The notes under the pieces: model-generated
The model's database searches: none
Told to the model about the DNA's origin: nothing
What the model saw: only the letters and a program-made list of their open reading frames with translations
Part shown: one piece after another, positions 44,505-57,337 of the stretch
How the letters are laid out: every line of letters begins with the position of its first letter
Position numbering within the stretch: position 1 is the stretch's first letter
Made by a program: the position numbers and the translations under genes
Source of the DNA: Rhodocyclaceae bacterium
GTDB lineage: Bacteria; Pseudomonadota; Gammaproteobacteria; Burkholderiales; Rhodocyclaceae
DNA: 64,000 nt
Reading direction: 5' to 3'
Assembly: GCA_028714035.1 (NCBI GenBank)
Contig: JAQTNA010000003.1
Location: forward strand, 1 to 64,000

Positions 44505-46736
44505 ATGGCAGACAACCAGTTTCCGGCACATGAGCGAGCCGGGCCGTGCAACGGCAGAAAAACCGCTCTCGGGCTGATGCTTTGCGCAGCGCTTTTTGCC
44601 GCATCGGCTCCTAGTCGGGCCGACACGAAATCTTCGGAGTCGGCTGCGGCCTCGGTCACGGCGCGCATGAAGGTCACCCCGGCCACCCTGTCCCTCGCGA
44701 CGGGCGCTTCGGGTGTATTTTCGGTGGCCAATCCCTCCGGCGCGGTGTCCGTCTCGGTATCGGACAAGAACATCGCCAGCGCCAGCTATGCCTCGGGCAA
44801 GGTCACGGTCACCGGGCTCAAGGCCGGATCAATCACGGTGAAGGTCAAGGACAGCAAGACCGAGCTCACCGAGAGCGTGACGGTCGCGGCGCCGGTCGTG
44901 CCCATGACGGTCACCCCGGCCCTCCTGTCCCTCACGGCGGGCAATTCCGGCGTGTTCACGGTGGCCAACCCCGCCGGTGCGGTTTCGGTCTCCGTGTCCA
45001 ACTCGGCCATCGCCAGCGCGTCCTATGCCTCGGGCAAGGTCACGGTCAAGGCGCTCAAGGCAGGCTCCGCCACGGTCACCATCAAGGACAGCAAGACCAC
45101 CCTCACCGAAGGCGTGTTCGTGACCGCATCCACCACGGGTGGTGGCGGCGGCGGTACCGGCGGAACGGTGGGCAGCTACGCGCTCCTGGCCTGGAACGAC
45201 CTGGGCATGCACTGCGTGGACGGCAAGGATTACTCCGTGTTCTCCATCCTGCCGCCCTACAACAACCTTCACGCGCAGTTGGTGAATACCTCCACCAACA
45301 AGCAGGTGACCAGCGGCGTGACCCTGACCTACGAGTCCATGGCGGACCCGACGGGCTCGATCAACACCATCAGTTCCACCAAGACCAACTTCTGGCAGTA
45401 CGTGCAGGCGATGTTCGGCGCCAGCGTGGCACCGGACGTGGGCCTGAAGGGCAACCCCACCGCCAGCAAGACGCCCGCCAAGATGACCTGGAACGCCACC
45501 CAGGGCTGGTTCGAGGCGGAAGGCATTCCCATCACGCCTTATGACGATGCCGGGGTCAAGAACTTCTACCCCATGGTGAAGGTGGTGGCCAAGGACAGCA
45601 CGGGCAAGGTGCTGGCTTCGGCCCAGGCGGTGCTGCCGGTCAGTGACGAAATGACCTGCAAGTCCTGTCACACCAGCACCAACACCGGCAACGCCGCCCA
45701 GGTCGCGGCCAAGCCGCCGACTTCCGGCTGGGCCTTCGATCCGGATGCGGAAAAGGACTGGAAGAAGAACATCCTGCGCCTGCATGACGACAAGAAGCTG
45801 TCCAACCCGGCCTTCACCGCGGCCCTGGCGAAACTGGGCTTCGATGCGCGCGGCCTGGTGATCACCGCCAGCCTGGGCAAGCCCATCCTGTGCGCCGCCT
45901 GCCACGGCTCCAACGCCCTGCCCGGAACCGGCGTGGCCGGCATCTCCATGCTGACGTCCGCCATGCACACCAAGCATTCCCAGGTGACGGACCCGGTGCA
46001 GTTGTTGAAGCTGGACGACATCGCCAACCGCAGCTCCTGCTACACCTGCCACCCCGGTTCGGTGACCAAGTGCCTGCGCGGCGCCATGGGCAATGCGGTG
46101 GACGCCAGCGGCAATGCCACCATGGGTTGCCAGAGCTGTCACGGCACCATGGCGGCGGTGGGCAACCCGGCGCGTACCGGCTGGCTGCAACAGCCGAACT
46201 GCCAGGCTTGCCACCACGACGGCGTGCGGGAAACCAGCGCCGTGACCACGGCCGGCATCCTGCGGGCGGTGACGGATACGCGCTTTGCCACCGTGGCCAA
46301 CACGCCGGCCGCCGGCTTCAGCCTGTTCCGCTTCAGCAAGGGCCACGGCAACCTGCAATGCGAGGCCTGCCACGGCGCGACCCATGCCGAGTACCCCAGC
46401 TCCCACACCAACGACAACCTGCAGTCCATCAGCCTGCAAGGCCACGCTGGTACGGTGCATGAGTGCACGGCCTGTCACGCCACGGTGCCCAACACGACCA
46501 ACGGTGGCCCCCACGGCATGCACACCATCGGTCAGGCCTGGGTCAGCGGCCACGAAAGCGCCGCCAAGGCGGGCACGGCGGCCTGCGCCACCTGCCACGG
46601 CGCGACTTTCCGCGGCAGCCCCCTGAGCCAGGTGAAGACGGCCAAGAGCTTGACGGCCGAGAGCAAGACCGTCGCCTACAAGGCCGGACAGCCCGTCACC
46701 TGCTACGACTGCCACAACGGTCCCAACGGCGGTTAA
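44505..46736 (+). CDS. Secreted nine-heme c-type cytochrome with two Ig-like (Big2) repeats
   Basis: A 743-residue protein with a good Shine-Dalgarno (GGAAGGGGAAGAAG). A signal peptide (about residues 18-40, LGLMLCAALFAASAPSRADT) is followed by two similar beta-sandwich repeats of about 85 residues (VTPATLSLATGASGVFSVAN and VTPALLSLTAGNSGVFTVAN), a Gly-rich linker (TGGGGGGTGGT) and a region with LLAWNDLGMHCVDGKDYSVF. The C-terminal 370 residues carry nine CxxCH heme sites: CKSCH, CAACH, CYTCH, CQSCH, CQACH, CEACH, CTACH, CATCH, CYDCH. It is probably periplasmic or outside the cell and may carry electrons over distance. The upstream site is shared with the DUF6502 operon. Confidence 0.88.
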   Translation: MADNQFPAHERAGPCNGRKTALGLMLCAALFAASAPSRADTKSSESAAASVTARMKVTPATLSLATGASGVFSVANPSGAVSVSVSDKNIASASYASGKVTVTGLKAGSITVKVKDSKTELTESVTVAAPVVPMTVTPALLSLTAGNSGVFTVANPAGAVSVSVSNSAIASASYASGKVTVKALKAGSATVTIKDSKTTLTEGVFVTASTTGGGGGGTGGTVGSYALLAWNDLGMHCVDGKDYSVFSILPPYNNLHAQLVNTSTNKQVTSGVTLTYESMADPTGSINTISSTKTNFWQYVQAMFGASVAPDVGLKGNPTASKTPAKMTWNATQGWFEAEGIPITPYDDAGVKNFYPMVKVVAKDSTGKVLASAQAVLPVSDEMTCKSCHTSTNTGNAAQVAAKPPTSGWAFDPDAEKDWKKNILRLHDDKKLSNPAFTAALAKLGFDARGLVITASLGKPILCAACHGSNALPGTGVAGISMLTSAMHTKHSQVTDPVQLLKLDDIANRSSCYTCHPGSVTKCLRGAMGNAVDASGNATMGCQSCHGTMAAVGNPARTGWLQQPNCQACHHDGVRETSAVTTAGILRAVTDTRFATVANTPAAGFSLFRFSKGHGNLQCEACHGATHAEYPSSHTNDNLQSISLQGHAGTVHECTACHATVPNTTNGGPHGMHTIGQAWVSGHESAAKAGTAACATCHGATFRGSPLSQVKTAKSLTAESKTVAYKAGQPVTCYDCHNGPNGG

Positions 46737-46771
46737 ACGAACCGGGCAGCCTGCTCGCAGGCTCGCCTTCC

Positions 46772-46815
46772 AACGCCGCAACTGCCCCGGGAGGGGCGGT
46801 TGCGGCGTTTTTCAT
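46772..46815 (+). terminator. Strong terminator after the nine-heme cytochrome
   Basis: A 17-bp stem, AACGCCGCAACTGCCCC against GGGGCGGTTGCGGCGTT, with a GGGA loop and a following run of T (TTTTTC), lies 35 bases after the stop codon. Confidence 0.92.
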
Positions 46816-46834
46816 TTATCCTGGAATCCTCGGC

Positions 46835-46960
46835 TTGAACCGCAGAGGCGCAGAGGAAAAACCATGGGTTATGGCGACTTGCTGTTTAACCCGTTGGGTG
46901 AGGCTGAAAATCACTCCAAGCTCTGGTTTTCCCTGCGTCTCCGCGCCTCTTCGGTGAATC
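46835..46960. repeat. Heptad-repeat hairpin element, CGCAGAG type
   Basis: TTGAACCGCAGAGGCGCAGA begins the left arm (46835-46858). The right arm (46929-46958) reads TTCCCTGCGTCTCCGCGCCT and ends TTCGGTGAA. The centre of about 70 bases is not repetitive. Together with the terminator it fills much of the 359-base gap between the cytochrome and the secretion ATPase; the remainder (46961-47095) has no recognisable gene. Confidence 0.72.
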
Positions 46961-47095
46961 AACTGCTTTTTCCAGGTTTATTCCCAAGCAGCCTGGGTAA
47001 AGTATTCCGAACCGGGGCCGTTACCTGTGCGGGTAGGGGCTATGCCCCCGTGCCGGGTGGCGCGGCGGAGCAGAGAGCCTGAGAAGGGGGGAACG

Positions 47096-48808
47096 GTGCG
47101 GCCACAAAAGATTCGCCTGGGAGAGGTGCTGATCCAGCAGAAGCTGCTCTCGAACGAGCAGGTGGAACTGGCTCTGGTCGAGCAGAAGAAGACCGGGCGC
47201 AAGCTCGGGCGCATCTTCGTCGAGAGCGGATTCCTCACCGAGGAGGCCCTGTCCCAGGCCCTGGCGCGCCAGTTGAACATGGACTGGCTCGACCTGCGCC
47301 AGTTGCAACTGGAGCCCCAGGTCATACGTCTGTTGCCGGAAGCCGTGGCCCGGCGCTTCCGGGTCGTGGTCTTCAAGGATTTCGGCCCCTGGCTGGGCGT
47401 GGCCATGTCCGACCCCACGGACCTCACGGCCTACGACGAGATCACCCGCCTCCTGCGCCGGGAGATCCGGATTTCCGTGGCCACGGAAACCCAGATCCTG
47501 GGCGCCATTGACCGTTTCTACGGCCGGATCGAGGAAATCTCGGGCCTGGCCCAGGAGCTGAAACAGGAACTGAGCGAAGGTGGCAGTGACTTCGGCGCCA
47601 TCTTCGGCGGTGCCGTGGGCCAGGAAGACGCCCCGGTGGTGAAGTTGCTCACCACCGTGTTCGAAGAAGCCCTGCGCACCCGGGCTTCCGACGTGCACAT
47701 CGAACCACAGGAGCACAGCCTGCGCATCCGTTTCCGCATTGACGGCGTACTGCACGTGCAGACGGAGACCGAGACCGGCATCGCCTCCGCCCTGGTGCTG
47801 CGCCTCAAGCTCATGTCCGGCCTGGACATCTCGGAGAAGCGCCTGCCCCAGGACGGCCGGTTCAACGTCCAGTTGCGCGGCACTTCCCTGGACATGCGCA
47901 TCTCCACCCTGCCCAGCCAGTACGGCGAATCGGTGGTCATGCGTCTCCTGCATCAGGGCACGGGCCTCCTGGGACTGGACAAGCTGCACATGCCGGCCCG
48001 GGTGCTGGAGCGCCTGCGCCATGCGGTGCACCGGCCCAGCGGCCTGGTGCTGGTGACCGGCCCCACGGGCAGCGGCAAGACCACCACCCTTTACGCCATG
48101 CTGGCGGAACTGAACACCACGGAGAAGAAGATCATCACCGTGGAAGACCCGGTGGAATACCGCCTGCCCGGCATCAACCAGGTGCAGGTGCATGAAAAGA
48201 TTGACCTCTCGTTCGGCCGGGTGTTGCGCTCGGCCCTGCGCCAGGACCCGGACATCGTGCTGGTGGGCGAGATGCGTGACCAGACCACGGCGGAAATCGG
48301 CATGCGCGCCGCCATGACCGGCCACATGGTGCTGTCCACCCTGCACACCAACGACGCCCTGTCCACGCCCATACGCCTGATGGACATGGGCGTGCCGCGC
48401 TACATGGTGGCCCTTTCCCTGCAACTGGTGCTGGCCCAGCGCCTGGTGCGGGTCATCTGCGAGCACTGCGGCGAGCCCTATCGCCCCACGCCCGCAGAAC
48501 ACGAATGGCTGCGCTCCGAGCTGGGTACGGGTGTGGATGCCCATCCCTTCCGCCACGGCGCCGGTTGCCACATGTGCGGCAACACCGGCTACTCCGGGCG
48601 CACCGGCGTCTATGAGATGCTGGAGATGACCCGGGCGGTGGTCGAGGCGGCCAACAGCAGCGATCCCAATGCCTTCGTGCGGGCCGCCAGGGCCCAGATG
48701 GCCGGCGAAACCCTGAGGCGCGACGCCGTGCGCCTGGCGACCACGGGCCGCACCACCATCGAGGAAGCCATGCGCATATCCAACCAGTGGGACGAGGAGG
48801 AATCATGA
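47096..48808 (+). CDS. MshE/GspE-type secretion or pilus assembly ATPase
   Basis: A 570-residue AAA-like ATPase begun by GTG at 47096 after GGGGGAA. The N-terminal 70 residues hold two MshEN-like repeats (RLGEVLIQQKLL...VEQ and KLGRIFVESGFLTEEAL...ARQ), a pattern known to bind c-di-GMP. The core has Asp-box DVHIEPQ, Walker A VTGPTGSGKTTTLYAMLAEL, TVEDPVEYRLPGINQVQV, Walker B DPDIVLVGEMRD, and a zinc CxxC pair set (CEHCGEPY, CHMCGNTGYSGRTGVYEML). It is paired with a GspF/MshG-type gene 43 bases downstream; no pilins follow. Confidence 0.9.
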   Translation: MRPQKIRLGEVLIQQKLLSNEQVELALVEQKKTGRKLGRIFVESGFLTEEALSQALARQLNMDWLDLRQLQLEPQVIRLLPEAVARRFRVVVFKDFGPWLGVAMSDPTDLTAYDEITRLLRREIRISVATETQILGAIDRFYGRIEEISGLAQELKQELSEGGSDFGAIFGGAVGQEDAPVVKLLTTVFEEALRTRASDVHIEPQEHSLRIRFRIDGVLHVQTETETGIASALVLRLKLMSGLDISEKRLPQDGRFNVQLRGTSLDMRISTLPSQYGESVVMRLLHQGTGLLGLDKLHMPARVLERLRHAVHRPSGLVLVTGPTGSGKTTTLYAMLAELNTTEKKIITVEDPVEYRLPGINQVQVHEKIDLSFGRVLRSALRQDPDIVLVGEMRDQTTAEIGMRAAMTGHMVLSTLHTNDALSTPIRLMDMGVPRYMVALSLQLVLAQRLVRVICEHCGEPYRPTPAEHEWLRSELGTGVDAHPFRHGAGCHMCGNTGYSGRTGVYEMLEMTRAVVEAANSSDPNAFVRAARAQMAGETLRRDAVRLATTGRTTIEEAMRISNQWDEEES

Positions 48809-48851
48809 TCCCGGGCAAGGTCGAGCGCATTTCATACCGGAGGCATGACTG

Positions 48852-50084
48852 ATGTCTCGTTTCGAATACACCGGGCGCAGCGCGGGCGGCGAGGCGGTGA
48901 GCGGCAGCCTGGAGGCGGCCAGCGCCGCCGCGGCGGCGGACACGCTGTTGTCCCGCGGCGTGACACCCTTGAACGTGGCGGCCGTCGACACGGAGGGAGC
49001 GGCCTTCGATGTGGAGGCCTGGCTCAAGGAGTTTTTCAAGGAGAAGGTGCCGGACACGGAGCTGATGTTGTTCTCGCGCCAGCTGCACACCCTGCTCAGG
49101 GCCGGCGTACCCATCATGCGGGCGCTCCTGGGCCTGCAGGAGTCCTGCCAGCACAAGACCATGATGGAGGTGATCCGGGATGTGCGCGAGCGCCTGGAGC
49201 AGGGACGCGACCTGTCGGCCTGCCTGGCGCGCCATCCCAAGGTCTTCTACCACCTCTATGTCTCCATGGTGCGCGTCGGTGAGACCACGGGGCGCCTGGA
49301 TGAAATCTTCCTGCGCCTGTACCACCATATCGAGTTCGAGAAGATGATCCGGGAGCAGGTGAAGGCGGCCCTGCGTTACCCGACGATGGTGGTCTTCGCC
49401 ATGGCCGGCGCCATCCTCGCCATCAACCTGTTCGTCATTCCGGCCTTCTCCGGGGTGTACGCCAGTTTCAACGCCGAACTGCCGCTGATGACCCGCATCC
49501 TCGTGGCCTTCTCCAATTTCATGGTGGCCTGGTGGCACGCCATGGTCGGGGGCGGCTTCCTGGCCTGGATGGGGTTCAAGCGCTATACGAAAGACGGTCC
49601 GGGGCGCCTGGCCTGGGACCGCATCAAGCTGAAGATACCCATCATCGGCAAGGTCATCCACAAGGCGACCCTGTCCCGCTTCGCCCGCAGCTTCGCCCTG
49701 GGCCTGACCAGCGGCGTGCCCATCACCCAGGCCATGAAGATGGTGGCGCAGACGGTGGACAACGACTACATCGCCTCGCGCATCGAGCAGATGCGCGAGG
49801 GCGTGGAACGGGGCGACACGGTGCTGCGCACCGCCATCGCCTCGGGCGTATTCACCCCCGTGGTGCTACAGATGATCGCGGTGGGGGAGGAGTCCGGCGC
49901 GCTGGACGAACTCCTGGGTGAGATCGCCGAACTCTACGGGCGCGAGGTGGAGTACGAGATCAAGACCCTGGCCTCCCAGATCGAACCCATCCTGGTGGGG
50001 GGCATGGCCGTCCTGGTCCTGATCCTGGCCATGGGCATCTTCCTGCCCATATGGGACCTGGGCAAGACGGTGATGCAGCACTGA
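48852..50084 (+). CDS. MshG/GspF-type inner-membrane platform protein
   Basis: A 410-residue inner-membrane protein with two GspF domains (residues about 65-190 and 270-395) each followed by a membrane segment (MVVFAMAGAILAINLFVIPA, MAVLVLILAMGIFLPIWDLG). MSRFEYTGRSAGGEAVSGSL at the start, VGETTGRLDEIFLRL and VGEESGALDELLGEIAELYG are typical. It anchors the ATPase in type II secretion, type IV pilus or MSHA systems. It follows the ATPase gene closely. Pilin and secretin genes are not in the window, so the exact system is unknown. Confidence 0.9.
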   Translation: MSRFEYTGRSAGGEAVSGSLEAASAAAAADTLLSRGVTPLNVAAVDTEGAAFDVEAWLKEFFKEKVPDTELMLFSRQLHTLLRAGVPIMRALLGLQESCQHKTMMEVIRDVRERLEQGRDLSACLARHPKVFYHLYVSMVRVGETTGRLDEIFLRLYHHIEFEKMIREQVKAALRYPTMVVFAMAGAILAINLFVIPAFSGVYASFNAELPLMTRILVAFSNFMVAWWHAMVGGGFLAWMGFKRYTKDGPGRLAWDRIKLKIPIIGKVIHKATLSRFARSFALGLTSGVPITQAMKMVAQTVDNDYIASRIEQMREGVERGDTVLRTAIASGVFTPVVLQMIAVGEESGALDELLGEIAELYGREVEYEIKTLASQIEPILVGGMAVLVLILAMGIFLPIWDLGKTVMQH

Positions 50085-50171
50085 TGCGCCGGCCCTGGCC
50101 GGCTCGCGCTCCGACATCAATGGGCGGCCGGCTTGCCCTATAATCCCCGTTCCCTTTGGCGGAGCCGAACC

Positions 50172-51473
50172 TTGAACCCGAAACGCATGTCCTACGCTGC
50201 CGGCCTCCTGGCCGGACTGATGCTTGCCCAGCCCGCCCTCGCCATCAAGAAGGCGCCCGCGGCGGCGGCCCAGGCATCGGCACCCGAGACGCCCAAGGAA
50301 GTGGAACTGGTCTATGCGCTGGAGGCGGATCAGGCCGGCGCGCTACAGCAGTTGGTGGACCGTTTCAACGAGACCAGCAAGGGCTCCCGGGTCGTGCTCT
50401 CGCAGCGCGACTGGAACACGGGCAAACTGCCCCTGCTGCTGTTCCTGGACGGCAAGGAGGGCAACCGCTTCCTCGTCGGCAAGCCCCGTTATCGCCCGCT
50501 CTGGCAGGCGATGAAGGAAGCCAGGCAACCCCTGGCCCAGGGCAAGGTCCCGGCCCAGATGAGCCCCTCGGCGGTGGACGGGGCGGGGCACCTCCTGGGA
50601 CTGCCCGCCCTCGGGACGCCGGTCATGTTCTACAACAAGAACGCCTTCCGCAAGGCCGGCCTGGACCCCGACCATCCGCCGCGCAGCTGGAGCGAACTTC
50701 AGGACACCCTGGGCACGCTGCGCGACAAGGGTTCCGCCTGCCCCTACACCAGTTCCGCGCCCCGCTGGATACACGTGGAGAACACCGACGCCTGGCATGA
50801 CAACGCCTTCGCCTCGGGCGGCGCCAAGGAGACGGGCCTGGCCATCAACGATCTCCTCATGATCAAGCACCTGGCCATGATGACGACCTGGGTGAAGAGC
50901 CGTTACCTGCACCTGTTCGGACGCGGCAGGGAGGCGGATGGGCATTTCGCCAACGGCGAGTGCGCGATCATCACCACCTCGTCCATGGCCTACCCGGGAT
51001 TCCAGCGCCGGGCGAGCTTCGAGGTGGGGGTGGCGAGCCTGCCCTACCACGACGATATCGCCGGCGCCCCGCGCCATACCCTGGCTGATGGCTCCGTGCT
51101 CTGGCTGGGACAGGGGCATACCGCCGCGGAATACACGCTGGCAGCCCGGTTCGTACATTTTCTCCTGACGCCGGAGGCCCAGGCCGACTGGCAGCAGAAG
51201 CTCGGCTACCTGCCCCTGGGTCGCACCGGCCTGCCCATGCTATCCACGAAGGAAGCGACCGACGGCCCGATCCAGAATCGGGTGGCCATCGCCGATCTGG
51301 ATCACAAGCCGGCCACTGCCGCCTCCCGAGCCACCCGCCTGGCCCTGCGCCCGGACATCCAGGACATCGTAGACGGTGAACTGGAAGCCTTATGGGCCGA
51401 GAAGAAACCCGCCAAGGCGGCGGTGGACGATGCGGTGAGCCTGGCCCGGAGCGCCCTCGCCAGAAAGCCTTGA
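50172..51473 (+). CDS. Orphan ABC transporter solute-binding protein (UgpB/extracellular family 1 type)
   Basis: A 433-residue periplasmic binding protein using a TTG start (GGAG just upstream). The signal peptide (NPKRMSYAAGLLAGLMLAQP, cleaved after ALA) precedes a two-lobe fold: VELVYALEADQAGALQQLVD, VMFYNKNAFRKAGLDPDHPP with RSWSELQDT, ITTSSMAYPGFQRRASFEVG and RFVHFLLTPEAQADWQQKLG. This resembles glycerol-3-phosphate/sugar binding proteins (family 1). No permease or ATPase genes are adjacent. The next gene is a hybrid sensor kinase with a periplasmic domain, so the protein may work with it; the link is inference. An internal ATG at 50187 is an alternative start. Confidence 0.85.
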   Translation: MNPKRMSYAAGLLAGLMLAQPALAIKKAPAAAAQASAPETPKEVELVYALEADQAGALQQLVDRFNETSKGSRVVLSQRDWNTGKLPLLLFLDGKEGNRFLVGKPRYRPLWQAMKEARQPLAQGKVPAQMSPSAVDGAGHLLGLPALGTPVMFYNKNAFRKAGLDPDHPPRSWSELQDTLGTLRDKGSACPYTSSAPRWIHVENTDAWHDNAFASGGAKETGLAINDLLMIKHLAMMTTWVKSRYLHLFGRGREADGHFANGECAIITTSSMAYPGFQRRASFEVGVASLPYHDDIAGAPRHTLADGSVLWLGQGHTAAEYTLAARFVHFLLTPEAQADWQQKLGYLPLGRTGLPMLSTKEATDGPIQNRVAIADLDHKPATAASRATRLALRPDIQDIVDGELEALWAEKKPAKAAVDDAVSLARSALARKP

Positions 51474-51623
51474 GTCCTGGCGCCGCCGCCCCTGCCCTGC
51501 TCAAGTTCCAAAGGTGCCCGCCGTTATACCGCACTGTAACTTGAACTTCAGAGCAGCAGGCAGGGACCGGGCTGACGCAGCCCGACCCGACGTGGGCTTT
51601 CTGCCGGGGAACGGAAGAGCCAA

Positions 51624-54662
<3,039 letters not shown>

Positions 54663-54725
54663 CGGCGGCCTGCGGCCGCCCGGGGAAGAGGTATACTTGC
54701 CACCCCCGAACGCTGGCCTGCTCCA

Positions 54726-56039
54726 ATGTCCAAACCAAAGAAAATAGGCATGGTTTCCCTGGGATGCCCCAAGGCGACCGTGGATTCCGAACTCATCCTC
54801 ACCCGTCTGCGGTCCGAGGGCTACCTCATTTCCCCCAGCTACGAGGGTGCCGACCTGGTGCTGGTGAATACCTGCGGCTTCATTGACGCGGCGGTGGAGG
54901 AATCCCTGGATGCCATCGGCGAAGCCCTGGAAGCCAACGGCAAGGTCATCGTCACCGGTTGCCTGGGGGCCAAGGCGGAGCTGGTGCGGGAGGTCCATCC
55001 CTCGGTACTCGCGGTCACCGGGCCGCACGCCACGGAAGAGGTGATGCGGGCGGTGCACGAGCATGTCCCCCAGCCCCACGATCCCTTCCTGGACCTGGTG
55101 CCGCCCCAGGGCGTACGGCTCACGCCGGATCACTATGCCTACCTCAAGATTTCCGAGGGATGCAATCACCGCTGCACCTTCTGCATCATTCCCAGCCTCA
55201 GGGGCGACCTGGTGAGCCGGCCCATCGGCGACATCCTGCTGGAGGCGGAAAAGCTGGTGGCGGCGGGGGTGAAGGAACTGCTGGTGATCTCCCAGGACAC
55301 CAGCGCCTACGGCGTGGACGTGAAATACCGCACCGGCTTTCATGGCGGCCGGCCGGTCAAGACCCGGATCTACGATCTGGCCAAGGAACTGGGCAAGCTG
55401 GGCGTGTGGGTGCGCCTGCACTACGTCTACCCCTATCCCAGCGTGGATCAGCTCATCCCCCTCATGGCCGAGGGCCTGATCCTGCCTTACCTGGACGTAC
55501 CCTTCCAACACGCCAATCCGAGAATTCTCAAGCTCATGAAGCGCCCGGCCAGTTCCGAGAACAACCTGGCGCGCGTCAAGGCCTGGCGCGAGATCTGCCC
55601 CGACATCGCCATCCGCTCCACCTTCATCACCGGCTTCCCGGGGGAGACGGAGGCGGAGTTCGAGGAGCTGTTGCAGTTCCTGGAGGAAGCCCAGCTCGAC
55701 CGGGTGGGCTGCTTCCCCTATTCCCCGGTGGATGGCGCCGCCGCCAACGACCTGCCGGGCGCCCTGCCGGAGGAAGTACGCGAGGAGCGCCGGGCACGGC
55801 TCATGGAATTGCAGGAGGACATCAGCACCCAGTGCCTGGAGCGGCGCATCGGGCAGACCATGCGGATCCTGGTGGAGGAAGTGGACGAGGAAGGGGCGCT
55901 CGCCCGCTCCCCCTACGATGCCCCGGACATTGACGGCCTGGTCACCGTCTTCGATGGGCACGACCTGGAACCGGGTGAATTCGCCACCGTGGAAATCACC
56001 GACTGCGACGTGCACGACCTCTACGCGAAATTGGCGTAG
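54726..56039 (+). CDS. rimO: Ribosomal protein S12 methylthiotransferase RimO
   Basis: A 437-residue radical-SAM enzyme that methylthiolates Asp88 of ribosomal protein S12. It has an N-terminal UPF0004 domain ([40 protein letters not shown]), the radical-SAM cluster motif [20 protein letters not shown] (CxxxCxxC), and a C-terminal TRAM domain. '[12 protein letters not shown]' distinguishes RimO from MiaB. Length is normal. It follows the hybrid kinase by 63 bases. Confidence 0.95.
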   Translation: MSKPKKIGMVSLGCPKATVDSELILTRLRSEGYLISPSYEGADLVLVNTCGFIDAAVEESLDAIGEALEANGKVIVTGCLGAKAELVREVHPSVLAVTGPHATEEVMRAVHEHVPQPHDPFLDLVPPQGVRLTPDHYAYLKISEGCNHRCTFCIIPSLRGDLVSRPIGDILLEAEKLVAAGVKELLVISQDTSAYGVDVKYRTGFHGGRPVKTRIYDLAKELGKLGVWVRLHYVYPYPSVDQLIPLMAEGLILPYLDVPFQHANPRILKLMKRPASSENNLARVKAWREICPDIAIRSTFITGFPGETEAEFEELLQFLEEAQLDRVGCFPYSPVDGAAANDLPGALPEEVREERRARLMELQEDISTQCLERRIGQTMRILVEEVDEEGALARSPYDAPDIDGLVTVFDGHDLEPGEFATVEITDCDVHDLYAKLA

Positions 56040-56091
56040 AGATCGTCAGGCAGGAAAACGCGCGGCGAACCCGGTCCAGGCCGGGAGCCCC

Positions 56092-56448
56092 TCAGACCGG
56101 TTGCTTGGGCGGCTTGGGTTTCCGGGCGTTCCTGGAGCGGCCCGAAGGCTTGCGCGGTCCGGCCGCGGCCGGGTCCTGGCCGTTCTGGGGTGCCGCCGGC
56201 GCGGCGCTGCGTCGGGGCCCTGGTTCCCGGCCTTCCGGCGGCTTCCTGCGGGCGCCCGGCTCACGATTGGTTTCGGGAGAGCTTCGCCGAGCCCCCGGCT
56301 CACGGGGTGCATCCAGCCGGTTGGCGGAAGCCAGGGAAATTTCCAGCTCGTTGATCTCATCCCACTGTTCATCGGTGCGTTGATACTCCGGGATGGCCAG
56401 CAGGTCCTGAAGTCGACGGCGAGGGGAGATGGGTTGTGGAGTATTCAT
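56092..56448 (-). CDS. Hypothetical basic low-complexity protein with REPGARR repeats
   Basis: A 118-residue protein. Residues 1-45 (RRLQDLLAIPEYQRTDEQWD) look structured and helical, then three copies of REPGARR/REPGPRR type repeats appear (about residues 50-80), and the end is Lys/Arg/Pro-rich (RKPKPPKQPV). No domain is recognised. It is convergent with rimO and lies downstream of tatD on the same strand. I infer a cytoplasmic nucleic-acid-binding or partner-binding role from composition only. Confidence 0.55.
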   Translation of the reverse strand: MNTPQPISPRRRLQDLLAIPEYQRTDEQWDEINELEISLASANRLDAPREPGARRSSPETNREPGARRKPPEGREPGPRRSAAPAAPQNGQDPAAAGPRKPSGRSRNARKPKPPKQPV

Positions 56449-56505
56449 GGCGCTATTGTACCAGTCGGCCCGGAATGTGAACCGCTTCCCGATATCCGGT
56501 CGCGT

Positions 56506-57282
56506 TCAAAAAGGGGACGGCCCCAGCTTCGGCAGCACGGCGAGCGCGTTGGCGCTGGTCGCCTCGGCCACTTCCTGCAAGGAAATGGCGCGCAACTCGG
56601 CCAGCGTCGCGGCGATGCGGGGCAGGAAGGCCGGGCTGTTCCTTGAGCGGCCGATGAACTCCGGCGCAATGTCCGGGGCGTCGGTTTCCAGAACGATGGC
56701 AGAAAGCGGCAGGCTGGCCGCCAGTTCCCGCAGCCGCGAGGCCCGGCTCCAGGTCATGGCGCCGCCGAAGCCCAGCTTGAAGCCCAGCTTGATGAATTCG
56801 TCCGCCTGCTGGTGCGAGCCGTTGAAGGCGTGGGCGATGCCGCCCCGAACCCGGGTGCGGCGCAGCTGCTTCAATACCGCATCCAGCGCCCGCCGCCCGT
56901 GCAGCAGGACCGGCAGGTCCAGGTCGCGGGCGATCTTCAGCTGCTCGACGAAGAACCAAACCTGGCGCGCCTCGTCCCGTTCGGGGACGAAGAAATCCAG
57001 GCCGATCTCGCCCAGCGCCACGGCATTTTCCTCTGAAAGAAACCCGCGCAGTCGCTCCAGGTCGGCTTCCTGCGCCCGGTCCACGTACATGGGGTGAATG
57101 CCGTAGGCGGGGTGACAGCCGGAGTGAAGCCGGCAGGTCTTGCCGACGGCCTCGAAATTGGCCGCCGCCACGGACGGAATGACCAGGGTCGTCACGCCCG
57201 CTTCGAGAGCCGCGGCATGAACGGCCTCCCGGTCCGCATCGAACTCGGCGGCATCCAGATGGCAGTGGGTGTCTATCCACAT
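56506..57282 (-). CDS. TatD family metal-dependent hydrolase
   Basis: A 258-residue TIM-barrel hydrolase beginning MWIDTHCHLDAAEFD, with the family 'DTHcHLd' metal motif, ALGEIGLDFFVPERDEARQV, and LLHGRRALDAVLKQL, GGIAHAFNGSHQQADEFIKL and VLETDAPDIAPEF. TatD proteins are Mg-dependent exonucleases/deoxyribonucleases in DNA repair and degradation. It is located 55 bases upstream of the hypothetical gene and 55 bases downstream of iscX. Confidence 0.92.
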   Translation of the reverse strand: MWIDTHCHLDAAEFDADREAVHAAALEAGVTTLVIPSVAAANFEAVGKTCRLHSGCHPAYGIHPMYVDRAQEADLERLRGFLSEENAVALGEIGLDFFVPERDEARQVWFFVEQLKIARDLDLPVLLHGRRALDAVLKQLRRTRVRGGIAHAFNGSHQQADEFIKLGFKLGFGGAMTWSRASRLRELAASLPLSAIVLETDAPDIAPEFIGRSRNSPAFLPRIAATLAELRAISLQEVAEATSANALAVLPKLGPSPF

Positions 57283-57337
57283 GGCGGTGGGGCCGGCTAA
57301 AGCCTGCCATGTCCAGGCGAATCCCGAGCTGTACGAA

